Assembly: GCA_039980135.1 (NCBI GenBank) | Contig: JBDXCV010000006.1 | Span: 124,001 to 188,000, forward strand | Origin: Alphaproteobacteria bacterium | Lineage (GTDB): Bacteria; Pseudomonadota; Alphaproteobacteria; UBA6615 | Length of the DNA stretch: 64,000 nt | Direction: 5' to 3' | Shown: in pieces, positions 44,974 to 55,261 of the stretch | Numbering within the stretch: position 1 is the stretch's first letter | Layout: each line of letters opens with the position of its first letter | Made by a program: the position numbers and the translations under genes | Notes under the pieces: model-generated | What the model was told of the DNA's origin: nothing | Database searches by the model: none | Seen by the model: the letters and a program-made list of their open reading frames with translations, nothing else

Positions 44974-46980
44974 ATGCGCCAGTTCGCCGTCACATTTGCT
45001 TCGATTTTTGCGCTCGCGCTGGGTGTCCTGGCCGGCACCGTCGTGACGACGGGCGCGCAGCAGTCCGGTCCGATCCGTCTGGCGCCGCTGCCGGCGCCCG
45101 AGACCCGCGCCGACGGACCCATCGACGATCCCGCCGACAACACTGATGCGCAGCCGGCCGTTACGCCGGTGGACACTACCCTCGAGCCGGGGGGCGTGGT
45201 GATTCGCGGCCTCGGTGCTGTGGACGAGGACACGGTCGGTGTGCTGGACGCATCGAATGGCGGCCTGGGTGACGACATGTGGGCCGGGACCGATCGCACC
45301 ACGGCGGTTCGTCTTCTGACGAACTTGCCGGCACGCTACCCGCTCGGGGAAGTGCGCGACCTGACCCGCCGTCTCCTGCTGTCCATCGCGACGCCGCCGG
45401 CGGGCGGCGGGCCGGTTGCCGGCAGCGAAAACGCCAGTCTCCTGGCAGCACGCGTGGCGGGCCTGGTCGCGATCGGAGCGCCGGGTGATGCAATCGAACT
45501 GGCACGGGCCGTGAGTTCGCGCCATGTGCCGGACCACCTTGCACGCTCAATCGTCGAAGCTCATTTTCTGCGCGGCGATCTCGCGGCAGGGTGTGAGGTG
45601 CTCGCCAGGTATGAGGCCGGCTATGTGGAACGCTTCTGGCAGAAGGCGCTGATCGTCTGCCAGATCGCCGGCGCGAAGGGTGCCGAAGCGTCCCTCGGGC
45701 TCGATCTGCTGCGCGAGGAGCGCGGCGATACCGACAGCGTTTTTCAGAATGTTGCCTACTCCGCAGCCGTGGGCGCACCGGTCACGCCGGAACAGCTCGA
45801 AACGCCCGAGGCCACGGATGTCCTGACATTTGCGATTCTGACCGTCGCCAAGGCCGCGCCGCCAGACTGGATGCTGGCGAGCAATGATCCGGCGTTGGTG
45901 CGCGCGATGCTGGCCTCAGCGCAACTCGAACCGGCGCGAAAACTCGCCCTGGCCCATCGTGCATTGCGGCGCGGTGTGGTCGGCACCGGTGATGTTGTGG
46001 CCGTCTATGATGCACTGGGCGCGGGCGATGCGGACATCGCCGCGGTGCTCATCGACCCGGATTCCGTCGATCGGGACATCTGGCTCGCCTATCTGTATCT
46101 CGCGGTCCGTAATCAGAGCGTCGCGATCGCCCGCTCCGAGGCCCTGTGGGAAGCATGGACGCTCGCGCAGGCGGCGGAAGTGGGCGATATCGTCATGACC
46201 ACCACCGCGGCATTGTTGGCGGATATTCCGGTGACATCGGATTTCGGCTGGCTCGCGGCTGCGGCGACACGCGCGGCGTTGCTGGCGGGTGAGGATGAAC
46301 TTGCCATTGAATGGTATCAGCTCGTCGTTCGTCAGGCGCGTTCCGTGGCGGATATGGCCCGTGCTACGGCGCTCCTGTGGCCGGAGATGCGGATCATCGG
46401 TCGCAATCTGCCCGATGCAGCCGACGCTGAGCCGATTGAAGCTCCGGAGGCACCCACCGCACCCCAAACCGGTGTGCCAGCCAGTATCGCGGCGCCCGTC
46501 ACGCGCGCAATCGGACGTATACCCGCTTCGGGAACACTCGAGCAGTTGGTTGTTTCGCAACCCCTCCGCGAGCCGGTGCCCTGGAGCCCGACGCGTTTGG
46601 GCCGGTGGATCGACCTGGCGGGCAACAACGCCGGGACGACCGATATCGGTGCGGCGCTATACCTCCTGCAGATACTGGGTGACCCGGTTTCGGAAGAACA
46701 TTGGCGCAGCGCCGCGGTCGTAGATGATGCCCCGGCCGACGGCGCGACAGAAGGCACGACAACGATGCCAAGTGTCGCCGCGCTTGCCGGGTTGGCGCGT
46801 GCCTCGGCGGCGGGACGGCGCGCCGAGACCACGGCCTACGCAATGATCGTACTCGGGCAGGCGGGCGACGCACCCCATGCGGGCGTGGTCGGTACTGTGG
46901 TGCGCGGTCTGCAGCGCGTGGGGCTGGAAGCCGACGCACAGGCCATCGCTCGTGCCGTGCTGGCCGCGCGGGTGCAATGA
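44974..46980 (+). CDS. Large exported alanine-rich protein of unknown function, upstream of xerD
   Basis: A 668-residue protein with an N-terminal signal segment (MRQFAVTFASIFALALGVLA) and likely cleavage around TGAQQ. It is Ala-rich with many short helical pairs (for example AARVAGLVAIGAPGDAIELA and ALAHRALRRGVVGTGDVVAV), suggesting a TPR/solenoid fold, and has a Pro/Ala-rich linker near residue 490. I do not recognise a named family. A gene of this kind before xerD recurs in alphaproteobacteria. It is coupled to xerD (ATGA overlap) and follows the 43-residue membrane protein. A periplasmic scaffold role is inference only. Confidence 0.8.
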   Translation: MRQFAVTFASIFALALGVLAGTVVTTGAQQSGPIRLAPLPAPETRADGPIDDPADNTDAQPAVTPVDTTLEPGGVVIRGLGAVDEDTVGVLDASNGGLGDDMWAGTDRTTAVRLLTNLPARYPLGEVRDLTRRLLLSIATPPAGGGPVAGSENASLLAARVAGLVAIGAPGDAIELARAVSSRHVPDHLARSIVEAHFLRGDLAAGCEVLARYEAGYVERFWQKALIVCQIAGAKGAEASLGLDLLREERGDTDSVFQNVAYSAAVGAPVTPEQLETPEATDVLTFAILTVAKAAPPDWMLASNDPALVRAMLASAQLEPARKLALAHRALRRGVVGTGDVVAVYDALGAGDADIAAVLIDPDSVDRDIWLAYLYLAVRNQSVAIARSEALWEAWTLAQAAEVGDIVMTTTAALLADIPVTSDFGWLAAAATRAALLAGEDELAIEWYQLVVRQARSVADMARATALLWPEMRIIGRNLPDAADAEPIEAPEAPTAPQTGVPASIAAPVTRAIGRIPASGTLEQLVVSQPLREPVPWSPTRLGRWIDLAGNNAGTTDIGAALYLLQILGDPVSEEHWRSAAVVDDAPADGATEGTTTMPSVAALAGLARASAAGRRAETTAYAMIVLGQAGDAPHAGVVGTVVRGLQRVGLEADAQAIARAVLAARVQ

Positions 46981-47933
46981 GCCGGCGGCGCGAGCCCGTT
47001 TCATCGGCGGCTGTCAGCCGGTATTTCGATGCATTTCTGGAACTGCTATTGGCCGAACGGGGGGCGTCGGCCAACACGGTCGCGGCCTACCGGCGCGACC
47101 TCGAGGACGCGGCGCTTTTCCTTGACGGCTCCGACAAGGGCGGCAGGGCGGTGCTCGACGGCGCCACGACGGATGACCTGCGGCGCTACCTCAAGCATCT
47201 CGAGGGCCGCGGTATGGCTGCGCGAACCTCGGCCCGGCGCCTGTCCACCCTGCGTCAGTTCTATCGCTTCCTGTATGCGGACGGACTGCGCACCGACGAT
47301 CCGAGCGCCATTCTCGAAAGCCCGCGGCAGGGACGCTCGTTGCCGAAGATCCTCTCCGAGACCGATGTGGGCGCGCTGCTCGGCGCGGCGGCGGCGCGCG
47401 ACGACCCCGAAGGAAAACGGATCTGCGCGTTGGTCGAGCTTTGCTACGCCACAGGGATGCGGGTCACGGAGCTTGTCGGTCTGCCGCTCGCGGCGGTGCA
47501 GCGCGATCCGGAGGTTTTGATCGTGCGGGGTAAGGGTGACAAGGAACGGATGGTCCCGATGAGCCCGCCCGCCCGCCAGGCCGTACGGGATTATCTGGGG
47601 GAACGCGACGCCTTCGTGCCGGACGGAACCACCAACCCGTTCCTGTTTCCCGGACGCGGTGGAAAGCATCTGAGCCGCCAGCGCTTCTTCCAGCTTCTGA
47701 AGGCGTTGGCGGAAGAAGCGGATCTCGACCCGCGCAAGGTCAGCCCGCATGTGCTCAGGCATGCTTTCGCTACGCATTTGCTGCATCACGATGCGGACCT
47801 GCGCAGCGTCCAGCAAATGCTCGGTCACGCCGACATATCGACTACCCAGATATACACCCATGTGCTTGATGAGCGGATGCGGCGTCTCGTCGCCGATCAT
47901 CATCCTCTTGCCAGCCGGGCAAACGCGAACTAG
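46977..47933 (+). CDS. xerD: Site-specific tyrosine recombinase XerD
   Basis: A 318-residue XerD with an N-terminal SAM-like core-binding domain (FLELLLAERGASANTVAAYR) and the catalytic domain. Catalytic residues are Arg in YATGMRVTELVGL, Lys in VRGKGDKERMVPM, His-x-x-Arg in SPHVLRHAFATHLL, His in LGHADISTTQIYTHV and the nucleophile Tyr in the same segment. It resolves chromosome dimers at dif with XerC and FtsK. It starts inside the stop of the preceding gene and is followed 9 bp later by accA. Confidence 0.95.
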   Translation: MSRRREPVSSAAVSRYFDAFLELLLAERGASANTVAAYRRDLEDAALFLDGSDKGGRAVLDGATTDDLRRYLKHLEGRGMAARTSARRLSTLRQFYRFLYADGLRTDDPSAILESPRQGRSLPKILSETDVGALLGAAAARDDPEGKRICALVELCYATGMRVTELVGLPLAAVQRDPEVLIVRGKGDKERMVPMSPPARQAVRDYLGERDAFVPDGTTNPFLFPGRGGKHLSRQRFFQLLKALAEEADLDPRKVSPHVLRHAFATHLLHHDADLRSVQQMLGHADISTTQIYTHVLDERMRRLVADHHPLASRANAN

Positions 47934-47942
47934 TAGAACGCC

Positions 47943-48899
47943 ATGGCGCATTTCCTGGAATTCGAAAAACCGCTCGCCGAGCTTGAAGGTCAGATCGAAG
48001 AGCTTCGCAGGCTGTCCGACAACGGCGATCTCAACATCGCCGATGAAGTCGGCAAGCTCGAGGAGAAGGTTGATCGTCAGCTGCACCAGACCTATGACCG
48101 GCTATCGGCCTGGCAGAAGGTCCAGGTCGCCCGCCATCCGGGCCGGCCGAAATGCGGCGACTATGTCTCGGGACTGATCACCGAGTTTGTGCCCCTGGCC
48201 GGCGACCGGCTCTACGCCGAGGACAGCGCGCTGGTGGCGGGCATGGGCCGCTATCACGGCCGCCCGGTCATCGTGCTCGGCCAGGAAAAGGGCAACGATA
48301 CGGAAAGCCGTATTCACCATAATTTCGGCATGGCGCGGCCCGAGGGCTATCGCAAGGCGCAGCGCCTCATGGAACTGGCAAACCGGTTCGACATGCCGAT
48401 CCTGTCCTTCGTGGACACGTCGGGTGCCTATCCCGGTGTGGGTGCCGAGGAACGCGGCCAGTCCGAGGCCATCGCGCGTGCGATCCAGGCCTCGATGAGC
48501 CTGCAGGTTCCCTTCGTGTCGGTGATCATTGGCGAGGGCGGTTCGGGCGGTGCGGTGGCGATCGCGACGGCGAACACGGTCCTGATGATGGAACACGCCG
48601 TTTACTCGGTGATCTCGCCCGAGGGCTGTGCCTCCATCCTGTGGCGCGACGGCGAGCGGGCGCAGGACGCCGCCGAGGCGCTCAAGATCACGGCGCAGGA
48701 TCTGGCCGAGCTGAAACTGATCGACGGCATCGTGCCGGAGCCGCTGGGCGGCGCGCACCGTGAGCCCGCTGCCGCGATTGTTGCCGTCGATGCGGCGATG
48801 TACGCCGCGTTGCAGGCGATGGACGGGATGGACGGTGCGGCGCTGCAGGCCCAGCGTCGCGAAAAGTTCATGAATCTGGGCAGTGCGGGTCTGGCCTGA
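47943..48899 (+). CDS. accA: Acetyl-CoA carboxylase carboxyltransferase subunit alpha
   Basis: A 318-residue AccA. MAHFLEFEKPLAELEGQIEE is the standard N-terminus; GLITEFVPLAGDRLYAED, FVDTSGAYPGVGAEERGQSE and IIGEGGSGGAVAIATANTVL (carboxyltransferase oxyanion holes) follow. With AccD it transfers CO2 from carboxybiotin to acetyl-CoA, the first step of fatty-acid synthesis. It follows xerD in the same direction and ends in a hairpin shared with the convergent LLM gene. Confidence 0.97.
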   Translation: MAHFLEFEKPLAELEGQIEELRRLSDNGDLNIADEVGKLEEKVDRQLHQTYDRLSAWQKVQVARHPGRPKCGDYVSGLITEFVPLAGDRLYAEDSALVAGMGRYHGRPVIVLGQEKGNDTESRIHHNFGMARPEGYRKAQRLMELANRFDMPILSFVDTSGAYPGVGAEERGQSEAIARAIQASMSLQVPFVSVIIGEGGSGGAVAIATANTVLMMEHAVYSVISPEGCASILWRDGERAQDAAEALKITAQDLAELKLIDGIVPEPLGGAHREPAAAIVAVDAAMYAALQAMDGMDGAALQAQRREKFMNLGSAGLA

Positions 48900-48916
48900 C
48901 CACGGTAGTCAGGCCA
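48892..48916. terminator. Bidirectional hairpin at the accA / LLM 3' ends
   Basis: TGGCCTGAC, 7-base loop, GTCAGGCCA: a perfect 9-bp stem that spans the accA stop codon and the stop codon of the convergent LLM gene. No U-tract is present on either strand. Confidence 0.45.
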
Positions 48917-49913
48917 AGCGGGGCATGACCTCGCGCGCGAACAAGTCGAACGAGCCCGCGGCTTCCTCGAAACTCAAATCGCCATAGGCGAACCGACACA
49001 CGAAATAGTTGAGCCCTGCCGCGCCGATCTGGCGCTCGATTTCGGACGCCACCATGTCCGGGGTACCGGCGATGATCGCGTCGCGGTCGCGGGCGGTCGC
49101 AAGCGTCGAGGCATAGGCCGGGTCCTCGACCCCGAACTTGCGCCAGAGGTTGATGAAATTCTCGTACCAGGCCGCGTAGGCACGCCCGGCGATTCTGTCC
49201 GCCTCGGCCTGGGTGTCGGCGATATAGACATGCCGCGCCACGCCGAGCTTCGCCGTGACCGGCCCGCCATGCTCACGGTCCCAGGTCTCGCGATACTGGT
49301 CTGTGGCACTGCGGGCGATCTCGCACGGTGAATTGCTGATCATGTTGATCTTCTGGGATGCGGGCCAGGCGGCACCATCGGGTGTGGCCACGCCGTACCA
49401 CATGGGCGGGTGGGGCTTGCCGATCGGCGACCCGATCATCGGCACATCGTCATAGTTGAAATGTTCACCAGCGAAACTGAGCGTCTCCGACGTGAGGCCG
49501 CGCTTTACGATCTCGAACGCTTCCAGATAAATCGGGCCGGCGTTTTCCTTGTCGATCCCGAAATAGGCGACCTCGAAAGGCGAGATACCCCGGCCGACCC
49601 CGAATTCGAACCGCCCGTCGCTCAACTGGTCGAGCATGCAGATTTCCTCGATCAGGCGCAGCGGCTCATAAAGCGGCAGGCAATAGACCATCGGCCCGAA
49701 ATGTATTTTCGTGGTGCGCTGGGCGACGGCCGACAGGAACACGCCGGGCGAGGGGGCGAGGCCGAGCGGCGTCGCGTGATGCTCGGCCAGGTGATACATC
49801 GCGATTCCGGCCTCGTCATAGGCGGCGATCAGGCGGAGGCGGTCTTCATAGATTGTATGGTCGGGCACGCCGGCCCGGCGGTCGAGGTGATCGAAGACAC
49901 CGAATTCGACCAT
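48909..49913 (-). CDS. LLM-class flavin-dependent oxidoreductase
   Basis: A 334-residue luciferase-like monooxygenase family protein: EFGVFDHLDRRAG at the N-terminus, MYHLAEHHATPLGLAPSPG, LYEPLRLIEEICMLDQLSDG and RFEFGVGRGISPFE (flavin-binding region), GTPDMVASEIER near the end. It uses reduced FMN and O2 or F420-like chemistry; the substrate is unknown. It lies 15 bp after secA and may be read through from it. It is convergent with accA. Confidence 0.88.
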   Translation of the reverse strand: MVEFGVFDHLDRRAGVPDHTIYEDRLRLIAAYDEAGIAMYHLAEHHATPLGLAPSPGVFLSAVAQRTTKIHFGPMVYCLPLYEPLRLIEEICMLDQLSDGRFEFGVGRGISPFEVAYFGIDKENAGPIYLEAFEIVKRGLTSETLSFAGEHFNYDDVPMIGSPIGKPHPPMWYGVATPDGAAWPASQKINMISNSPCEIARSATDQYRETWDREHGGPVTAKLGVARHVYIADTQAEADRIAGRAYAAWYENFINLWRKFGVEDPAYASTLATARDRDAIIAGTPDMVASEIERQIGAAGLNYFVCRFAYGDLSFEEAAGSFDLFAREVMPRLA

Positions 49914-49928
49914 CGCGCGCGCCCTTTG

Positions 49929-52661
49929 CTAGGCGCTGCGACCGTGGCAGTGCTTGTACTTCTTGCCGGAGCCGCACGGGCACGCTGCGTTGCGCGGGAC
50001 CTTGCCCCAGGTGGACGGGTCGTCCGGGTCGATCGTGGCCGCCGCGGCCCGGCTGCGGGCCGATGCGGCGCTGTTGCCCGAATTTTCCCGGCGCGGGGTG
50101 GCGTCGCCGAATTGTCCCACGCTCGCATGCTGGGCCTCGGTGTTCTGCGGCGACTGGGGTTCCGGCACCGCCTCGGGTGCGTTGACCTGAATCTCGATGT
50201 GGCTGAGCAGCTGGGTGACGCCCTCGCGAAGCCGCCCGAGCATGTCCTGGAACATATCGAACGCTTCACGCTTATACTCGTTCAGCGGGTTCTTCTGGCC
50301 GAACGCGCGCAGGCCGATGCCCTGACGCAGATGGTCGAGGCGCAGCAGATGGTCCTTCCAGTGCTGGTCGAGAATCTGCAGCAGCAGGTTTTTCTCGGCC
50401 ATGCGCATAATCTCTTCGCCATAGTTGGCGACCTTGGCGGCCATGTGTTCGTCGGAGAGCTTCTCGAGCCGGTCGTGGATTTCCTCGTCGGCGATGCCTT
50501 CCTCGGCCGCCCATTCCTCGACCGGCGCGTCGATCCCGAAGATACGCAGCGTCTCCTCGTGGAGCAGGCTTGTATCCCATTGTTCCGCAAAGGCCTTCTC
50601 GGGGATCGTGCGCGCGATCAGGTCCTCGAGGGTCTCGGCCCGCATGGCCTTGATCGTGTCGGACACGTCGTCGGTCCGCATCAGGTCTTTGCGCTGCTCG
50701 TAGATGACCTTGCGCTGGTCATTCATGACATCGTCATACTGCAGCAGCTGTTTGCGGATCTCGAAGTTGCGGGCCTCGACCTTCTGCTGAGCCTTCTCGA
50801 GCGCCTTGTTGATCCAGGGGTGGACGATCGCCTCGCCCTCTTCGATGCCCAGCTTGGTCAGCATGCCGTCCATGCGTTCGGAGCCGAAAATGCGCATCAG
50901 GTCGTCCTGCAGGGACAGGAAGAAACGCGAGGTGCCCGGGTCGCCCTGGCGGCCCGACCGGCCGCGCAGCTGGTTGTCGATCCGGCGGCTTTCATGGCGT
51001 TCGGTGCCGATGACCATCAGGCCGCCCGCCGCGATGACCGCGTCGTGGAGTTTCTCGACCTCGGCGCGAATGGCGGCTTCCTTCTCGTCGCGCGCCGGTC
51101 CGTCTTCCATGTCGGCGAGCTCGGCCTCGAGGCGCATGTCCAGATTGCCGCCGAGCTGAATATCGGTGCCGCGGCCGGCCATGTTGGTCGCGATCGTGAC
51201 CGCGCCCGGCACGCCCGCCTGACCGATGATCTGGGCCTCGCGCTCATGATGGCGCGCGTTGAGCACTTCATGGGCGATCTTGCGGGACGTCAGCGCCGCC
51301 GAGACTTCCTCCGACTTCTCGATCGAGACCGTGCCGACGAGCACCGGCTGGCCGCGCTTGTTGGCGTCCTCGATGAGTTCGTTGATGGCGTTGTATTTTT
51401 CCTCGAGGGTCCGATAGACCTCGTCATTCTGGTCGTCGCGCACCATCGGCCGGTGGGTCGGAATGTCGACCACTTCGAGCTTGTAGATTTCCGCGAATTC
51501 GGCGGATTCCGTCATCGCCGTGCCGGTCATGCCGCCGAGCTTGGGATAGAGTCGGAAGTAGTTCTGGAACGTGATTGAGGCGAGGGTCTGGTTCTCGTTC
51601 TGAACCTGGACACCTTCCTTGGCCTCGAGCGCCTGGTGCAGGCCGTCGGAAAAACGCCGGCCTTCCATCATGCGGCCGGTAAACTCGTCGATGATGACGA
51701 TCCGGCCTTCATGGGCGATGTAGTCCCGGTCGCGCTGGAACAGCTTGTGGGCTCGCAGCGCCTGGTTCACGTGATGCAGGAGCGTGACGCTGGTGATGTC
51801 GTAGAGGCTGGCGCCTTCCTCGAGCTGGCCGTCTTTGATGAGAAGCGCCTCGACATGCTCGACGCCAACCTCGGTCAGGGTCGCGGCGCGGGCTTTTTCG
51901 TCGACCTCGAAATCTTCCTCGACCAGTTGCGGCATCAGCTTGTCGGCCTGGACATAGGCTTCGGAGGAATCCTCGACGGGACCCGAGATGATCAGCGGTG
52001 TGCGGGCCTCGTCGATCAGGATCGAGTCCACTTCGTCAACGATCGCGAAATTGAAATCGCGTTGCACCATCTCGTCGAGATGGAACTTCATGTTGTCGCG
52101 CAGATAGTCGAATCCGAACTCGTTATTCGTGCCGTAAGTCACGTCGGCGGCGTAGGCCGCGCGGCGTTCCGCGTCGGACAGGGAATTGACGATGCAGCCG
52201 GTGGTCAGGCCCAGGAACTCGTAAATCTGTCCCATCCAGCCGGAGTCACGCTGCGCCAGATAGTCGTTGACCGTGACCACATGGACGCCCTTGCCCTCGA
52301 GCGCATTCAGATAAACGGCCAGGGTGGCGACGAGAGTCTTGCCCTCACCGGTCTTCATTTCGGAGATCATGCCCTTGTGCAGGATCATCGCGCCGAGGAG
52401 CTGTACATCGAAATGGCGCTGACCCAGGGTGCGTTTCGCGGCCTCGCGGACCGTCGCGAAGGCCTCGACAAGGAGGTCGTCGACCTTCTCGCCGGTCTTG
52501 AGCCGCGCACGGAAGGCATCGGTGCGCGCGCGCAGGGCCGCGTCGTCGAGCGCCTCAAGTTCGGGCTCGAGGGCGTTGATCGCCTCGACATCCTTGTGAA
52601 GCCGCTTCAGATATCGGTCATTCGCCGTTCCGAAAGCCCGTGTGACCAGACTGAGGACCAT
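49929..52661 (-). CDS. secA: Preprotein translocase ATPase SecA
   Basis: A 910-residue SecA, the motor pushing unfolded preproteins through SecYEG. Visible are Walker A ([19 protein letters not shown]), the [15 protein letters not shown] box, the preprotein cross-linking region, the second nucleotide fold with [15 protein letters not shown] and [11 protein letters not shown], and the helical scaffold ([17 protein letters not shown]). The C-terminal zinc motif is [14 protein letters not shown], which binds SecB or ribosomes. The ATG at 52661 has GAGGTAGAGG upstream; extending further would only add the leader. Full length. Confidence 0.98.
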   Translation of the reverse strand: MVLSLVTRAFGTANDRYLKRLHKDVEAINALEPELEALDDAALRARTDAFRARLKTGEKVDDLLVEAFATVREAAKRTLGQRHFDVQLLGAMILHKGMISEMKTGEGKTLVATLAVYLNALEGKGVHVVTVNDYLAQRDSGWMGQIYEFLGLTTGCIVNSLSDAERRAAYAADVTYGTNNEFGFDYLRDNMKFHLDEMVQRDFNFAIVDEVDSILIDEARTPLIISGPVEDSSEAYVQADKLMPQLVEEDFEVDEKARAATLTEVGVEHVEALLIKDGQLEEGASLYDITSVTLLHHVNQALRAHKLFQRDRDYIAHEGRIVIIDEFTGRMMEGRRFSDGLHQALEAKEGVQVQNENQTLASITFQNYFRLYPKLGGMTGTAMTESAEFAEIYKLEVVDIPTHRPMVRDDQNDEVYRTLEEKYNAINELIEDANKRGQPVLVGTVSIEKSEEVSAALTSRKIAHEVLNARHHEREAQIIGQAGVPGAVTIATNMAGRGTDIQLGGNLDMRLEAELADMEDGPARDEKEAAIRAEVEKLHDAVIAAGGLMVIGTERHESRRIDNQLRGRSGRQGDPGTSRFFLSLQDDLMRIFGSERMDGMLTKLGIEEGEAIVHPWINKALEKAQQKVEARNFEIRKQLLQYDDVMNDQRKVIYEQRKDLMRTDDVSDTIKAMRAETLEDLIARTIPEKAFAEQWDTSLLHEETLRIFGIDAPVEEWAAEEGIADEEIHDRLEKLSDEHMAAKVANYGEEIMRMAEKNLLLQILDQHWKDHLLRLDHLRQGIGLRAFGQKNPLNEYKREAFDMFQDMLGRLREGVTQLLSHIEIQVNAPEAVPEPQSPQNTEAQHASVGQFGDATPRRENSGNSAASARSRAAAATIDPDDPSTWGKVPRNAACPCGSGKKYKHCHGRSA

Positions 52662-52773
52662 ACCTCTACCTCGAACCCGTTTGTGCTGACGTCTCCGGCA
52701 GGGCCTGCCGCGAGATGCCGCTGGTGCCGGGGGCTGGTTACCGCTCCCGGATAGATGGGGATTGTGGGCGCAT

Positions 52774-52802
52774 TGTCTAGGGCGCGCCCGAACATGTGTC
52801 AA
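52774..52802 (-). promoter_or_regulatory. Strong sigma70-type promoter of secA
   Basis: On the minus strand, TTGACA (52797-52802, perfect -35) and TAGACA (52774-52779) are 17 bp apart. Transcription would begin near 52767, giving a leader of about 105 nt that holds a GGCAG-GCC-CTGCC hairpin but no obvious secretion-monitor reading frame. The remainder of the 352-bp intergenic region (52803-53013) shows no gene; the AGGAG ribosome site of ppiC is at its end. Confidence 0.65.
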
Positions 52803-53013
52803 TGTCGCTGCCGGCCGCGGGTCGGATCCGGCACCGGAGCATCACCGGATTGCCGTTTTCTCGCCCGAATTCTGATTCACATTGCCGTGTAGCGAAGGCC
52901 GCTGCGGCGGTGTGCATCTTGTGCCCCCTTCGCGAACACGGCAGTCTGGCCCGCATCATAAAATGGCCGGCCGGGCCCATGCCGTCCGGGCGGTCATCCA
53001 CAGGAGAATTCAG

Positions 53014-53901
53014 ATGTTTCGTACGTACGCCACGTTGTTCGTGCTCGTATTCCTGACCCTCGGCGTGGCGCCCGCCACGGCCCAGCAAGGTGCCGGTGAC
53101 GCTGAAAGCGGCACCGCGAAAGCCGCCGATGTACCCGACGACCCGGTGGTCGCCCTCGTGGATGGGTTCGAGATTCGCCAGTCGGACGTGGCCGTCGCGT
53201 TTCAACGCCTTCCGGAACAGTTCCGCCAGGCACCGATCGGCCAGATTTTCACCCAGCTCGTGCAGCAGCTGGTGGATGGTGAACTGATCGTGCAGGCCGG
53301 CCGCGAGGTCGATCTCGAAAACGATCCGGAAGTGCAGGCCCAGATCGCCGAGTTCGCGCGGGTCGCGGTGCAGCAGACCTATATGAACCGCCTGATCACC
53401 GAAGGCCTCAATGAAGACGACCTTCGCGCGGCCTACGACGCCACGATCGCCAACACGGAGGGGCCGCTCGAGGTTCACGCGCAGCATATTCTGCTCGAGA
53501 GCGAAGAGGACGGCTACGACATCATCAAGGCGCTCGAAGGCGGGGCCGATTTCGGGGATCTCGCGCGGGAGCGTTCGCAAGGCCCGAGTGCGCCGCGTGG
53601 CGGGGATCTCGGCTACTTCACCCGCAGTGCGATGGTGGGGCCGTTTTCCAGCGCGGCCTTCGCGATTGAGCCAGGCGAAATCGGCCCGGACCCTGTCCAG
53701 ACAGATTTCGGCTGGCATGTCATCAAGGTCCTCGACAAACGCCGCCAGCCCGCGCCCAGTTTCGAGGAATCGCTGCCCACGCTCGAACAGCAGTTGACGC
53801 GCGAGTTGATCGCCACGCATATGGCGGAATTACGAAGCAAAGCCGAGATCAAGATGTTCAATCTCGACGGCTCGCCGGTCGAGGGCACCCCACCAAAGTG
53901 A
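53014..53901 (+). CDS. Periplasmic PpiC-type peptidyl-prolyl cis-trans isomerase
   Basis: A 295-residue exported foldase. It has a signal peptide (MFRTYATLFVLVFLTLGVAP, cleavage near TAQQ), an N-terminal SurA/trigger-factor-like helical region (ELIVQAGREVDLENDPEV) and a parvulin domain (about 150-250; VHAQHILLESEEDG, FGDLARERSQGPSAPRGGDL, GYFTRSAMVGPF). It helps outer-membrane or periplasmic protein folding. Divergent from secA and 53 bp before argJ. The AGGAG site lies 8 nt before the ATG. Confidence 0.9.
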   Translation: MFRTYATLFVLVFLTLGVAPATAQQGAGDAESGTAKAADVPDDPVVALVDGFEIRQSDVAVAFQRLPEQFRQAPIGQIFTQLVQQLVDGELIVQAGREVDLENDPEVQAQIAEFARVAVQQTYMNRLITEGLNEDDLRAAYDATIANTEGPLEVHAQHILLESEEDGYDIIKALEGGADFGDLARERSQGPSAPRGGDLGYFTRSAMVGPFSSAAFAIEPGEIGPDPVQTDFGWHVIKVLDKRRQPAPSFEESLPTLEQQLTRELIATHMAELRSKAEIKMFNLDGSPVEGTPPK

Positions 53902-53954
53902 CGCAAGACGTCGCGGTGACGCGCCCCGGCTGAGAATCACCGGGGGTTAATGCC

Positions 53955-55256
53955 ATGGCCAAGTCTGCCAAGAAGTCTGTGAAATCAAGGGCTGCCGCCA
54001 AGGTGCCGGCCAAGGCACCGGCGCTACCGCGCTCGCCGCTCGCCCCCGCGCGGTTTCCCACGCTGGCGAATGTCCGCGGCGTTGAGCTGGCCGGCCTCGC
54101 CGTCGGCCTCAAGAAGCATCGCGGTGTGAAGGACCTGATGGTCGCGGCTTTTAAGCCGGGCACAACGGCGGCCGGCGTGCTCACGCGTTCGAAATGTCCG
54201 TCCGCACCCGTCGAGTGGTGCCGGGCCATACTGCCGCGCGGCAAGGCCCGCGTGCTGGTGGTCAATTCCGGCAACGCCAATGCCTTCACCGGTCTGGCTG
54301 GCGACCTGCAGGTGGCGCAGACCGCCGGGCAGGCCGCCCACCTGTTTGGTTGCCGCGCGCAGGACGTTTATGTCGCCTCGACCGGGGTGATCGGAGAGCC
54401 GCGCGATCCCGACTATGTGGCGGGCAAGCTGCCGCGGATGAAAAAGGCGCTGGGCGCAGGCAAGTGGCGCGCCGCCGCCGATGCCATCATGACAACCGAC
54501 ACGTTTGCCAAGGGGGCGAGCCGCAAGGTGCGGATCGGCAAGACGCTTGTCACGATCTCGGGTTTCGCCAAAGGCTCGGGCATGATTGCGCCGGACATGG
54601 CGACGATGCTGGGGTTCGTGTTCACGGACGCAAAGATCCCCGCGCCGGTGCTGCAGCGGCTCGTGCGTTGGGCGTCGGACGAGTCTTTCAACGCCATAAC
54701 GGTCGACAGCGATACTTCCACGTCGGACACGGTTCTCCTGTTTGCGACCGGCCAGGCCAAGGGTCAGCCCCGCATCAAGGGCGCGGGCGACAAGGTGCTT
54801 GCCGACTTCAAGGCAGCGCTCCGCGAGGTGTTTGTCGATCTCGCCCAGCAGGTCGTGCGCGACGGCGAGGGGGCCCAGAAATTCGTCACCATCAACGTCC
54901 GTGGTGCGGAATCGAAACGCGCGGCACGCGCCGTGGGTCTCGCGGTGGCGAACTCGCCCCTGGTCAAGACGGCCATCGCGGGCGAGGACGCCAACTGGGG
55001 GCGGATCGTCATGGCGGTCGGCAAGGCAGGCGAGAAAGCGGACCGGGACCGGCTGTCGATTGCCGTCGGCGGGGTGCCGATCACGCGCCTCGGCCAGCTC
55101 GTGCCGGGCTATGACGAGACACCCGTGGCCGCCCATATGAAGGGCCAGGAAATCGACATCGACATCGATCTGGGCATCGGGCGCGGGCGTGGGACCGTTT
55201 GGACCTGCGATCTGACCCACGGCTACATATCGATCAACGCCGACTACCGGAGCTAG
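53955..55256 (+). CDS. argJ: Bifunctional ornithine acetyltransferase / N-acetylglutamate synthase
   Basis: A 433-residue ArgJ, cyclising the acetyl group in arginine synthesis. It shows VVNSGNANAFTGLAGD, VASTGVIGEP, and KGSGMIAPDMATMLGF, in which autocleavage occurs before Thr217, the nucleophile of the beta chain. NAITVDSDTSTSDTVLLFAT and GEDANWGRI follow. An unusual Lys/Ala-rich tail of about 25 residues (AKSAKKSVKSRAAAKVPAKA) precedes the usual start. Followed 5 bp later by mutT. Confidence 0.96.
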   Translation: MAKSAKKSVKSRAAAKVPAKAPALPRSPLAPARFPTLANVRGVELAGLAVGLKKHRGVKDLMVAAFKPGTTAAGVLTRSKCPSAPVEWCRAILPRGKARVLVVNSGNANAFTGLAGDLQVAQTAGQAAHLFGCRAQDVYVASTGVIGEPRDPDYVAGKLPRMKKALGAGKWRAAADAIMTTDTFAKGASRKVRIGKTLVTISGFAKGSGMIAPDMATMLGFVFTDAKIPAPVLQRLVRWASDESFNAITVDSDTSTSDTVLLFATGQAKGQPRIKGAGDKVLADFKAALREVFVDLAQQVVRDGEGAQKFVTINVRGAESKRAARAVGLAVANSPLVKTAIAGEDANWGRIVMAVGKAGEKADRDRLSIAVGGVPITRLGQLVPGYDETPVAAHMKGQEIDIDIDLGIGRGRGTVWTCDLTHGYISINADYRS

Positions 55257-55261
55257 GCGTC

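Noticed and set aside
54024-55220. A 398-codon minus-strand frame inside argJ
   Set aside because: Antisense shadow of argJ; no recognisable protein features.
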